A stretch of DNA of 64,000 bases from Lentinula raphanica (Eukaryota > Basidiomycota > Agaricomycetes > Agaricales > Omphalotaceae), in NCBI GenBank assembly GCA_027919835.1, contig JANVFP010000026.1:186001-250000 (forward strand), read 5' to 3'. The notes under the pieces are model-generated. The model saw only the letters and a program-made list of their open reading frames with translations, made no database searches and was not told where the DNA came from. Positions 10,102 through 20,185 of this stretch are shown here, piece by piece (the first letter of the stretch is position 1; each line of letters begins with the position of its first letter). The position numbers were made by a program, and so were the translations under genes.

Positions 10102-11517
10102 GAACCTAAGCCCCGTTCATTGAAAATTGTGCCTCCTACTAAGACGAAACGTTTTGATGGAGTGCACATACCCGTAGATCGAAATCACCCAAATTTTAAA
10201 AATGTTGCCAATCAATCCAAATCTGCTCCTGAACCATCCAATTCGAAAGATCTGAACGGAAAATCGAACAGATCCAATCATTCATCAGGGGATGCTTCAC
10301 TAGGGAAGTCGAGATCTGTTAGTGTCGAAGAGAAATCGGATAAAGAGGATTCTGATTCTGAAGTAGAATTAGTTGAGGAAACTAGTGAGACCACTCGCAA
10401 AGTGCGTTTCAGGGAGCCCTCCCCCTCTAGATCTGACGAAACACATCGACCTTTTGATCATGTCCCACCCAGGGAATTGTCACCCATACCTCGAAATCAA
10501 CCAAAATCCAAACCGGAGAAGGTCACTGAATCTAAGGGATCTTCGAAGGGACCCAAATTTCGGCTTCGGAATGAGTTATTTATTCCAGGCCTTGAAGAAG
10601 AATTAGCTGATCGGATTTCTCGTCAAATGATCACATTGACTGCTGCTGAGGCATTCCAATTGTCAGGCAAAGTCAGGCAGATCATGATGAGGAAGATGAA
10701 AAACCGCCAAGTGCGTCCACAAGAACGAATCAAGTCCTTTGTTAATGAGGCCCATGATGTTGAACCTAGTGTCGAGGAAATCCCGAGAACAGGGATGGAG
10801 ATGCAACAGTTCATTGCCGTGGAAGATCTCAGTCTGTCAGAAGGATTGATCTTTGAGAAAATACTCGAGGATCGAGATGGCATGAAGGCAGGGGATTATG
10901 TTCAGTTGGATCCGGTGGTAGCTTTTCTTCATGATGTTGATGAAAATGATTCACGTCGTGATATGACTATAGTAGCCACTATGGGAAATGGCTTAAGATC
11001 TGTGTGGCCAGTTGTGAATAATCGAGATGATCTAGACATCGAGAGTGTATTAGACTCTGGATCTCAGATTGTTGCTATCGATATGTGTGTTGCCCTAGGA
11101 TTAGGACTAGGTTGGGATCCGAAAGTGACCATCCAAATGCAGAATGTGCATGGAGGTCTGGCCCGTACCAAAGGACTGTCCAGGAACGTACCATTCCGAT
11201 TTGGACCCATAACACTGTATCTACAATGCCATGTGCAGGAAAAGGCACCCTTCGAAATTCTGTTGGGTAGACCTTTCGATGTACTGACAGAAAGTGTCAT
11301 CCATACGTTTGGATCTGGTGACCAAGAGTTAACCATAACAGATCCGAACACTGGAAAGCAATACACCATAGGTACTAGTCCGAGAGGACAAAGTCCTAAA
11401 GCTCAGAAACGGCAGTTGGATAAGCAGAAGTATGCTCAGACTCGGACAGAGACTCCAGATCCAAATCAGGAGGCCAGTCCCGAAGAGGAGGAGAAAACTG
11501 CTGAACCAAATTTTTAG
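10039..11517 (+). CDS. pro: Aspartic protease ORF of element A
   Basis: About 490 aa. The first ~300 residues are charged, of low complexity and without a recognised domain. The retropepsin-like domain lies in the C-terminal half: VLDSGSQIVAIDM gives the catalytic DSG, followed by ILLGRPFDVLTES, the usual second protease motif. It would process Gag and Pol. ORF2 is in the -1 frame relative to gag and its ATG lies 8 nt after the gag stop. It ends with AAATTTT directly before TAG. The B homologue (32272-33750) has the same length, 492 aa. Confidence 0.87.
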   Translation: MIESSKGRKTRSQLKDTTHEDEPKPRSLKIVPPTKTKRFDGVHIPVDRNHPNFKNVANQSKSAPEPSNSKDLNGKSNRSNHSSGDASLGKSRSVSVEEKSDKEDSDSEVELVEETSETTRKVRFREPSPSRSDETHRPFDHVPPRELSPIPRNQPKSKPEKVTESKGSSKGPKFRLRNELFIPGLEEELADRISRQMITLTAAEAFQLSGKVRQIMMRKMKNRQVRPQERIKSFVNEAHDVEPSVEEIPRTGMEMQQFIAVEDLSLSEGLIFEKILEDRDGMKAGDYVQLDPVVAFLHDVDENDSRRDMTIVATMGNGLRSVWPVVNNRDDLDIESVLDSGSQIVAIDMCVALGLGLGWDPKVTIQMQNVHGGLARTKGLSRNVPFRFGPITLYLQCHVQEKAPFEILLGRPFDVLTESVIHTFGSGDQELTITDPNTGKQYTIGTSPRGQSPKAQKRQLDKQKYAQTRTETPDPNQEASPEEEEKTAEPNF

Positions 11518-11555
11518 ATAACCTCTGTGATCTGAGTAGCGATCAGGGAGAGGTT
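11508..11555 (+). promoter_or_regulatory. -1 frameshift site 2 (pro/pol) of A
   Basis: AAATTTT (11508-11514) is in the phase A AAT TTT with TAG following at once. Pol is open in the -1 frame from here. After about 5 nt, AACCTCT (11520-11526) can pair with AGAGGTT (11549-11555). B keeps the heptamer, the stop position and the ACCTCT/AGAGGT arms. Confidence 0.78.
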
Positions 11556-14500
11556 GAAATCGCTGTGAGTGGGTATTGGGATCCATTAGGTGAAGAAGTA
11601 GTCATTGAGTCGACCAAAGTGAAAGAAGGAGTGTTCCGAGACGAAGAATTGGCTGAACTATATGTTAATTATAGCCAACCCTCGTTTAGGGATTCACTTC
11701 CTGAAGTAGCTGAAACCATAGATCTATACCTAAACAAAGGTGTGGACCATCAACAAAATCGTGTGATCAATCCTTGGAAGGAAGGATTTCGAACTGATCC
11801 GGACGAGGAACAACTTGAACAGTCCTTTTATCAGTCTATCAAAGCTAAAAGTTTGAGGAGAGACATTCATGGGTTGTCCCGGCCAAGTGATTACACTTCA
11901 GATCTGGACCATGTAAGTCCAGATCAACCGGATAATTCCCAGTCCTACGACTTGAGGAGTGCCCGGGAACGAGTTCAATCGTGGGAACAAAAGAATGGAA
12001 CATTTGAACAGCATATAGGCGCATATAGTGACCCAATGTCATCATATTCAAATGTATCTGTCTTCGGTTCTCGAAAATATAAGCCTGTTGCATTGAAAGT
12101 ACGCCCGGTTAAGGCTGAACTTCCTGAGGAATTTAGGGTTTGTCGTCATATCTTTGGAGATCCTTTGGAAGGATTGCCAGATCTGCCGACTCATCCACCT
12201 GAATTCACTCCGGGAGTCCGATACACGCAAGAGCGTAAGGAGATTATTGACAAGAACCATCCAGAAGGATTCTTAACAAATGAGGAACGAAAACTCGTTC
12301 ATCATCTGATGAAGGTTCAGGAAATGGGTTTTGCCTGGGATCAATCCGAAGGTGGAACTTTCAGAGAGGATTTCTTCCCTCCAGTAAAGATTCCGGTTAT
12401 ACCTCACGAACCCTGGGTCGAGAAAAACATTCCCGTGCCTCCAGGAATCTTTCCTAAGGTTTGTAAGATAATCAAGGATAAGATCCTTGCAGGAGTTTAC
12501 TAACCATTGAGTGCAAGCTACAGATCTAAATGGTTCTGTGTGGTGAAAAAGGATGGAACGAGCCTAAGATTGGTGCACAGTCTGGAGCCTTTAAATAAGG
12601 TTACTATACGGCACTCCGGGGTTCCCCCAGCTACTGCGGACATTGCTAGACACTTTGCAGGCAGAGCATGTGGAGGGATCTTGGATATCTTTGTGGGCTA
12701 CGATGAGAGACATATAGACGTTGGATCTAGGGATCTCACCACTTTCCAAACTCCTTATGGACCACATCGTCTCGTCAAATTGCCTATGGGATGGACCAAC
12801 TCGGTACCAATATTCCATGACGGTGTAACTTACTTGTTACGAGACGAAATTCCTGAATATACTATTCCTTACATTGATGATGTACCTGTGCGAGGACCCG
12901 AAAGTCGATATGAGTTACCAGGTGGTGGATATGAAACCATTCCGGAAAACCCACAGATCCATCGATTCGTATGGGAACATCTTCAAAACGTGAATCGGAT
13001 CATCCAACGAATGAAGCATGCTGGAGGTACCTTTTCAGGACCTAAAGCCTTCGTTTGTTGTGAGGAAACCACAGTGGTTGGACATCGTTGTGCCTATGAA
13101 GGACAGAAACCAGATGATAAGATCGCTACTATGGTCCTAACTTGGCCTAAATGCGAAACTCGAACGCATGTGAGAGCTTTTCTGGGGACTGTTGGCCAGC
13201 TTCGAATGTTCATTCACAACTATTCCAAGAAAGCTGCCCCCTTAACTAAATTGACGGCAAATGTACCGTTTGAGTGGTTTGAGGAGCAGGATCTTGCTAT
13301 GGAACTACTAAAGGAAGGAGTGCGAAATGCACCAGCCCTTAGAGTCATTGTTTATGATTGGGAAACACATCTATCAGTTGATAGTTCTTGGATGGGGACT
13401 GGATTTTACATTTATCAAGTAGATCCTAACGACCCTGAAAAGATCTATTACAATTACTTTGGATCTATTCCCTACGTGGAACAGGAAGCCCGTTTTTCAC
13501 AGTCTAAACGTGAACTTTATGGTCTGAAACTTGCTTTGGAGTCCACCCATTACCTTCTTTATGGATGCCGACAACTGATAGTGGAAACTGATGCGAGCTA
13601 CATACAGGGAATGCTTGAAAACCCCAGTAGTGGCCCAAATGCAACCATTAATCGTTGGATTGAGGCAATCCGTAAATTCCATTTCGATTTGGTACATGTC
13701 AAAGGTGTGACACATGGACCTGATGGCTTATCCCGAAGACCACCTGATGGTTGGACAACTCCTCGCGGAAAGTCGACCAGTGAAGATGATCTGGACGAGG
13801 ATGACTCCAATAACATCAGGTTTCTGAAAGCAGATGATGCCGATGATCCATTTCCCTTTGATTCGTTTAAAGATCATATAGATCCAAGGCATGGTTATCT
13901 CCTAGGAATCTATTGCCCAGATTTCGAGGAAGATCTAGAACTTGCCAGAGAAGAAGATCTTGAGCATAAACTACGAAAGGACCATCTGCTTATGCATGGG
14001 ATGCAACCAGTTTCTCAGTATCTGCAATATACCACGATTCCTGACAATGCAGTCTGGGGACCAGATCAATCATATCCGGATTCCCACAGATCTGATGGAG
14101 GAAATCGTTTGGACAAGCAGTTGCCAGAGATCTTGGAGTGGCTGAAAAACCCTGATGCAGAATGTTTCGGGAAATTGGACAAGAAACAACGGTTAGAGAT
14201 GGATAGGAAAGTAATGCCCTTCTCCATTGATGCCGAAGGTCGATTGTACCATAGGAAGTTATCGTCAGATCAGCCTCGTTTAGTCGTGGATCCTGATCGA
14301 CGAATGGCTCTTCTGAACAGTGCACACAATGCCCTTGGTCACAAAGGTGTCTTTGCAACGAAGGACTTCTTGGAAAAGAGGTTTTGGTGGCCAGATCTGG
14401 ACAAAGACGTGGAGTGATATGTTAAATCGTGCCAAGCCTGTCAGGATCGACAGAGGGCTCTCATTAGAATCCCTCCAACGGTTACCTACACCCCTTCTCT

Positions 14501-15674
14501 GTTTCAGAAGGTACATATTGACACCATGTTCATGACTCCATCCAGTAATGGGTGTAAGTACATAGTGCATAGTCGAGATTCACTTTCATCCTGGTCCGAG
14601 GCGAGAGCCTTAAGAGTGGAAAATGCCAGATCTATAGCTGAATGGTTCTTTGATGACATTATCTGTCGATGGGGATGTCCTGAGGAAGTTGTTTCGGATA
14701 ATGCACCCCAAATGAAGCTTATGCTGAAATGGTTGGAACAAAAGTATGGGATCCGAGGAATTAAGATTTCCCCGTATAACTCTCAAGCCAATGGAAAGAT
14801 TGAGCGTGCTCATTATGACCTGAGGCAGGCCTTAGCAAAGACTTGTGCCGGAGATCTGAGCAAATGGTTCTACTTCCTGAAGCCGATGTTATGGGCAGAT
14901 CGAGTCACTCCTAGGAGGGGTCTTGGATGCTCTCCCTATTTTTTTGTAACTGGTGCAGAACCGTTACTCCCTTTTGATATCGTCGAATCTACCTATTTGG
15001 TCAATCCACCAAATCGAATCCTCTCTTGGGAAGAGTTGCTGGGTTATCGTGCTCAGGCCCTTTCCAAACACCGTTCCTTCATTGAGAACATGAGATCCAG
15101 GATTGATGCTAATAAGCGTCGAGATCTTAGGATCTTCGAAGACAAGTTCCGATATACTATCAAGGACTGGGATTTCAAACCAGGGACCTTGGTACAGATC
15201 AGGAACACCACCATCGAGAAGAATTTGGATCGAAAAATGTATAGTCGTTACCGTGGACCTATGGTTGTGATCAGACGAACACGAGGAGGATCTTATATCA
15301 TTGCTGAAATGGATGGTACCGTACTGAAAGACAAAGTCGGTGCATTCAGGGTAATGCCTCATCATGCTCGTTTCGAACCAATAGATCTGCCCCAGAACAT
15401 CCATGACCTGATAGATCTGAGTCCAGAACAACTGGAAGCCATGGTCGATGATGACGAGGATACCCCTGATAATGTTGAGGATCTAGTATTCGGAGCAATC
15501 CCTAAGATCAACATATCTGAGGATCCTGATGTCGTATTCGACACTTCAGCTGAAAAGGATAAGGATCCTTCGGATCCGAAGGCTGCAGAGTCCGGTTCTA
15601 GTGATGAAGCACCTGAGGATGACAATTCTGAGGCAGGCCCACGTCGTAGTCGAAGGATCTCCTCATCAAACTGA
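11518..15674 (+). pseudogene. pol: Pol of element A: RT, RNase H, integrase, with two nonsense codons
   Basis: The frame from the -1 site is open to 15674 apart from TAA at 12501-12503 (GAA in B) and TGA at 14415-14417 (TGG in B). RT: SLRLVHSLEPLN, LPMGWTNSVPIFHD and catalytic YIDDVP. RNase H: LSVDSSWMGTGF, KRELYGLKLAL, VETDAS and GPDGLSRRP. Integrase: zinc-binding H..H (HNALGHKG) with CQACQ, then D (HIDT), D (SDNAPQ), E (NGKIERAH). A YRGPMVVIRR segment near the C-terminus resembles the GPY/F module. No chromodomain is seen. The acidic tail ends 208 bp from the end of convergent antisense gene 2. Confidence 0.9.
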
Positions 15675-15692
15675 GTTAGACCAACAGATCTA

Positions 15693-15707
15693 TTTAGTTT
15701 GGGGGAG
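15693..15707 (+). promoter_or_regulatory. PPT-like motif 1 of A, just after pol
   Basis: TTTAGTTTGGGGGAG, identical in core to the motif next to the 3' LTR. It lies about 20 bp after the pol stop. B has it at the equivalent place (28065-28078). It may be an internal plus-strand priming site, or a boundary signal for the antisense genes. Confidence 0.65.
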
Positions 15708-15882
15708 TCCGGTCATTGATCTTTCGAAAATTCTATCTCAACATGCTCGAGGAAGTTGGTCATCGACTGAATTACCTCAAAAACTACCTAATACGTTACT
15801 TGACTGCATATCAGGTATAAAAATAGGTACCAGGACAACGGGAACGAATGGATCTGGTGTTTCAACTACTTCAGACGTCTAC

Positions 15883-18090
15883 CTAAGGCGCGGAATGTGG
15901 AGGAAGCGAAGGATCTAGGCGTGCTAGCTGTTCTCTATCACCTTGTGGATCACCCCTGGGTGGCATCATAAGGGGACGAGTGTAGGGTGTGTAGGAAGGA
16001 ACGACAACCACTTCCTCGCGAGGATTGCTGTCGTCGTCGACGTTCAGGGGCTGTTTCATGCGGAAAGCCTTCCTGGCGTTGTCGATAATGGCCTGACTTG
16101 CCAACCCACGTCGAGCGTAAAACCTAGCTTTGATGGAACAGTCGAAAAGCTGATTCTGATGGAAGTTAACCAAGGCATTGAAATGTGCCTCGGTATAGTT
16201 GCTGTACTCAGCGGCGTGGCTATGAGTGATATCTTGAAGGAGACGGACGAGGTCCCAGTTTTTGGAATCTCCAGGGTCGCCTGTGAAGATGATTAGCTCA
16301 GATACCACGTCCTAGAGACAGTTCAAACGCAAGACAACATGCTAAAGCAATAGATCTAGTGATCCTTGCTGCTCTGTGATAAATAATAGAGCGAAAAGAC
16401 GAGAAGATCTGTTGGAAATGACTCGAGGTACTTACAAGTATCGGCCAGATCTAGGTAGATCTTGGTCCTCTTGGTCTGTTCCTCTCCAGTCGCCAGGGGC
16501 TGAACGATAGTCTCAGGTCCAGCAGTGGTTGAGTAAGGCTCAGGATTCACTGAAGTCTCGGCGGATCCTGCTGCCCCCACGTCTTGGTCCTGTCGCTTTC
16601 GTTTTCCTTTGCTCTTGGAAGCCTTCGTAGTCTCCTCCTCAGCATTCGTCCCCTTGGCCTTAGCCTTGGGTTTGGGTTCCTCTTCCATCTAAAGAATCGT
16701 CAGATCTATTCGTTTTGAGTAGATCTAAAGGTACTTACGATGATATCCGGGTCAACCATTGGCTCAGGAGTCTCCTCGACGACCTTAGACTTCTTTTTGG
16801 ACTTGGACTTAGACTTAGCCTTGGGAGACGCCTCTTCTTCACCTGCAACGTCCTCCATCTGAAGATCTTCATCAGAAACCGTTAGATCTATCAAGTGGAA
16901 CGACGTACAGGGCTATCTTGGTCAGCTACTTTGACGGGAGTGCCCTTTCGCATCTGGAAAACACCCATTTGCCTCTGGTCTCTGTAATTCCACAGGGACA
17001 CCCCCCAAATCCTTGTTAGCCTGAGAGCTTTACAGGATCTTTTGGATCCCTGGGCTGCCCCAGGCTGCCCTGGGTATCCTTGGAATATCTCTCAGGCAAA
17101 TGAAGAAGGCCAAGGATTTGGGGGGTGTCCCTGGTGTTACCTAGAGAGTCCAGGCCCAATATAGTTTTCCAGATGCGATACAACTTAGCATGACGTTCGG
17201 CTCGATAAGCAAGAATGGCGTAGGCTGCAATGCCATCACAGCCTGGACTTGCCTGTTGACGACGAAGGAAGGCAGTAGTTCCCTTGGGACGGGCCTTACG
17301 TGCAGCAGCCTCGTCTTCAGCTTCGGCGGCGGCGAGATCTGCTTCCTAACTCGATGGATCAGTACTTCGGATCGACTCGACGAACAGATCTACTCACGAT
17401 TTTGTCCATGAACTTCTGTTCAGCGTCAATGGGCTCGACGGAAGCACGTTCCATGGTCTTTTCTCTGGCCTTGGACGATTCCTTGCCTTTGGTCTTTGAA
17501 AATAGATCAGATCTATCGAAGGGACAAAGTTATTCGAAGCAATACTTACTCCTGGAGTCGAGTTTTTGACTTCCTTTGCAGCGGCCTCGGCCTTCTGCAT
17601 TTTGGCTCGTGTGGTGGAACGACGGATCTTGACGAGCTCGTTGAGGAACAGTTCCATCCTGGAGTCTTGTCCACCCTCATTCTTGACGTTGGGGTAGAGT
17701 CTGCCGGCCTCCTCTGCGATCTCAGAGAAGGCCATGATGCCGATCAAGGCTTCACTCAAGGCCTCGTACTGTTGCATGTACGAAGTGTTGAGACTGGCAG
17801 CCTCCTTCGACACCTTAAGGGACTGGAAAAGTTGTCAGAAGGCTGATAATGAACAGATCTAGTCATGAAATACATACAATGTGTTCATAGGCAGATTTTA
17901 CATCAGCCATGATCGCTTTTCTCGTCGAAGTCTGAAGTTTCATGGATCCTTGTTGATTGATAGCAGCACTGAATCCTAGGGTATGATCTTGACATAGTAC
18001 CTTGACCCAGTGTGCTGCATCGTCAGCCCAGTCCTCAAGCTCGGACTCCAAACGAAGGGGAGTGTTGGAAAATTCGTGGTTGGGCGCCAT
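15883..18090 (-). pseudogene. Antisense gene 2 of element A, Lys-rich protein, split by a MITE
   Basis: Seven exons: 18090-17878, 17822-17550, 17493-17398, 17345-16909 (contains MITE 16951-17175), 16858-16739, 16688-16436 and 16280-15883. Donors are GTATGT, GTAAGT, GTGAGT, GTACGT, GTAAGT and GTAAGT, and acceptors end in AG. With the MITE and one CG removed, the phases agree and give 520 aa without a stop. Exons 1-2 (MAPNHEFSN, LRLESELEDWADDAAHWV) are well conserved in B. The middle is KSKSKKKSK-type low complexity. The last exon (NFHQNQLFDCSIKARFYARRG) is the most conserved. No domain recognised. Function unknown; a basic nucleic-acid-binding role is only a guess. A TATAAAA box lies ~40 bp upstream. 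Confidence 0.85.
16951..17175. mobile_element. 225-bp MITE, family M, in exon 4 of antisense gene 2 of A
   Basis: Termini CATCTGGAAAAC and GTTTTCCAGATG are flanked by CG on both sides (16949-16950, 17176-17177). Removing the element and one CG makes the coding frame continuous (KLYRKGTPV), so a 2-bp CG duplication is supported. Inner GGGACACCCCCCAAAT and its inverse resemble those of the other two family M copies. The core is TGCCC/CCTGGG-rich. Confidence 0.85.
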
Positions 18091-19014
18091 ATTTTTGTTT
18101 GGGAGTTGGATCTACTCGGATCAGTGCTGTTTTATACGAAAAACTTTCCTTGACTGAGTCAGCAGGGACTGCTGAGCTTTTAGTTTGGGGGAGGGGACAC
18201 TGTGTTTCAAAAATTTTCAAATTTTTAAAATTTTACGAAGTCAGTGATCTAAGTGAAACAAGCATGTGGGTAATATGTATAGCACTAGATCTGAGGCCGA
18301 CGTAGCTCACATTAGTTGCCCAAAGGATTAAGAGACCTTAGGGCAGTGACCACCAACATTTTTATAAGCGAAAGGCACGAAAGAACGAATGGATCTATTC
18401 GTGTTTTCCGCATATACTCACAGATCTGGGGACCCTGTAACAAGGGATACTCCAGATCTGTCCATTTCTCTTACAAAGAGGCTCAGTAAGGTCACGAAAT
18501 TCGTATTTCAAAGACTTCTATTAGAGCTTACTTTAGTTCTACACTACTGAGGACAGATATATTCATGTTCGTTAACTTAGTGGACTTATGAAGAATTTCA
18601 CACGAGGTTTCAAGATCAAATTGGCACTAAGGCCATGCATTGGACCAGACTACTAAGGTACTACCTAAGTGTCTGTAAATTGTACCAAGAAATGTTGAAA
18701 AGACCTCAAAGAAATACTACATAGGCTACGAAGTAAAGAATTGATGATGTTTAGTCCGTATGTAGTAAAACGATGGGTCTGTAGATAAGTCCGCGATTCG
18801 AGATATGTACCAATAGAAAGGGTCGTGTCCAAGAAAGCGCACCATTGAACGGATCCATCCCAACGAAACCATGTCCATCAACAGATCCGAGACAGAAACC
18901 TAGGATTATTCAGGGTTTCTGCTCGTCAGGGATCGGGGTGGTTGATTCATCGGGCTGTGCAGTGGCCTCAGGGTCCCAGTTGGAGGCATGCATGGCTGAA
19001 TACGTTTTCGTCGG
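18091..19014. promoter_or_regulatory. Spacer between antisense genes of A, promoter side of gene 2
   Basis: On the minus strand, TATAAAA (18130-18136) lies about 40 bp before the gene 2 ATG. Farther upstream are CTGCTGA.. AGCTAAAACT-side sequence, PPT-like motif 2 (18179-18193) and an array of AAAATTTT words (18200-18240). B repeats this whole module at 25716-25834. The rest, 18245-19014, holds no gene that I can see. Confidence 0.65.
18179..18193 (+). promoter_or_regulatory. PPT-like motif 2 of A, between the antisense genes
   Basis: TTTAGTTTGGGGGAG again, followed by GGGACAC. The equivalent motif in B is at 25774-25787. It is embedded in the presumed promoter of antisense gene 2. Confidence 0.6.
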
Positions 19015-20181
19015 TTATACAGCTGGAGATGCGACTGGTGCGGATACTGCTTCGCTCGAAGTCGAAGGATCCGAGGAAGAGTCGAGCTTGTGCTCCTTCA
19101 GGAAGTGCTGAAACTTATCGATCTCCTCAGGTTTCTCGAGATACGCGGAGAGGTTGCATGACGAGTTCCAGTTGAAGAACGTGGCCAATAGGGTCGCATC
19201 ATCGTAGCTCAGTTTGTCATTTGGGTGTTCCTTGGCCCAGGCTGTGAGCACCACGTTGGCATCCAGTCCAGCAACCTTGAGGTCGCGGACCAGATGGGCA
19301 AGGTTGTAGCCGGCTAAATTGAACATGTCTTGAGCCAATTCCTGGGCGCGGAAGTAACGATCCAAGCCTGCCTGGAAACGGGCAAGGGCCAAGGAGTAAC
19401 CTAACGACGATGAACGATGAAAGTCAGTGCTAGGGAAATGCGAAACGCCTGAAAACTACTTACTGCCTGGAAGAGACTGTACTGCTTTTGGAAGTTCCTG
19501 CAATAAATCTGATTGCAACTCCAAATGAAGTGCGCTTGGACAGGTTCTGTGAGACTGTGTGCATCCCTGACAAGGACCCCCGAGACGCGAACCCGCTGTA
19601 CAGGTGAGACCGCGTACCTGGCACGAAATGCAGTCAAGGGAGGGAGCCAAGTCGGGATCGGAAACGGCCATGTCTGAATCATCATGTACCAGACGGCGCG
19701 AGACAAGGTGACCGAAGCGGCCTAGGTTGTCCAGTGAAAAAGTGACTCCACCTACGGTCAGGAAGGCGCCCAGCTGCTTGAGCTCGTCGTCGATCGTCCA
19801 CGGTGAAGAGCAGAGGATCTGCATCTCAGGCCGACGTTTGACACCCAAATCTTGCTCTACAAGATCTGCGAACGCGGTCTTAATTTGGAAGTTGGGATTC
19901 GTCAGGAAGAGGGAATGATGAGTCGTAGTGTCGAGATCGTTATGTTCCAGTTGCACCTCAGGCTCCATCGCCACATCTTGCGTTGCTACCGAAGATTTGG
20001 AACCCTTGGAGGTACTAATAACAGCGGTGTCTGCAACTTGAGGAGACACAGTCTCCTTAGCGGCCTTGACCGGAGCAGCGGAAGTCTTGGCCTTCTTGGG
20101 CAAAGGCTCCTGCATTTCCTAAGGAATAGACTGTGGTTAGCTCACCTGAGTGATCGAAGAGCAAAACGGGACTTACTGTAT
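19015..20181 (-). pseudogene. Antisense gene 1 of element A, 3' exons (end of exon 4 to exon 6)
   Basis: Continuation of 37475-38846 across nested element B. Last five bases of exon 4 (20181-20177) meet a GTAAGT donor; exon 5 is 20118-19464; exon 6 is 19400-19015. Exon 5 carries CX2CX6CX9CX2CX6C (CISCQVRGLTC then GGPCQGCTQSHRTC), the exact spacing of a fungal Zn(II)2Cys6 binuclear cluster. Exon 6 holds the conserved LLATFFNWNSSCNL motif (WLATFFGWDSSCNL in B). Joined over one TSD copy, all exons stay in phase, giving 752 aa in total. The cluster suggests DNA or RNA binding, but the usual basic residues of Zn2Cys6 activators are sparse. Confidence 0.85.
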
Positions 20182-20185
20182 CCGC

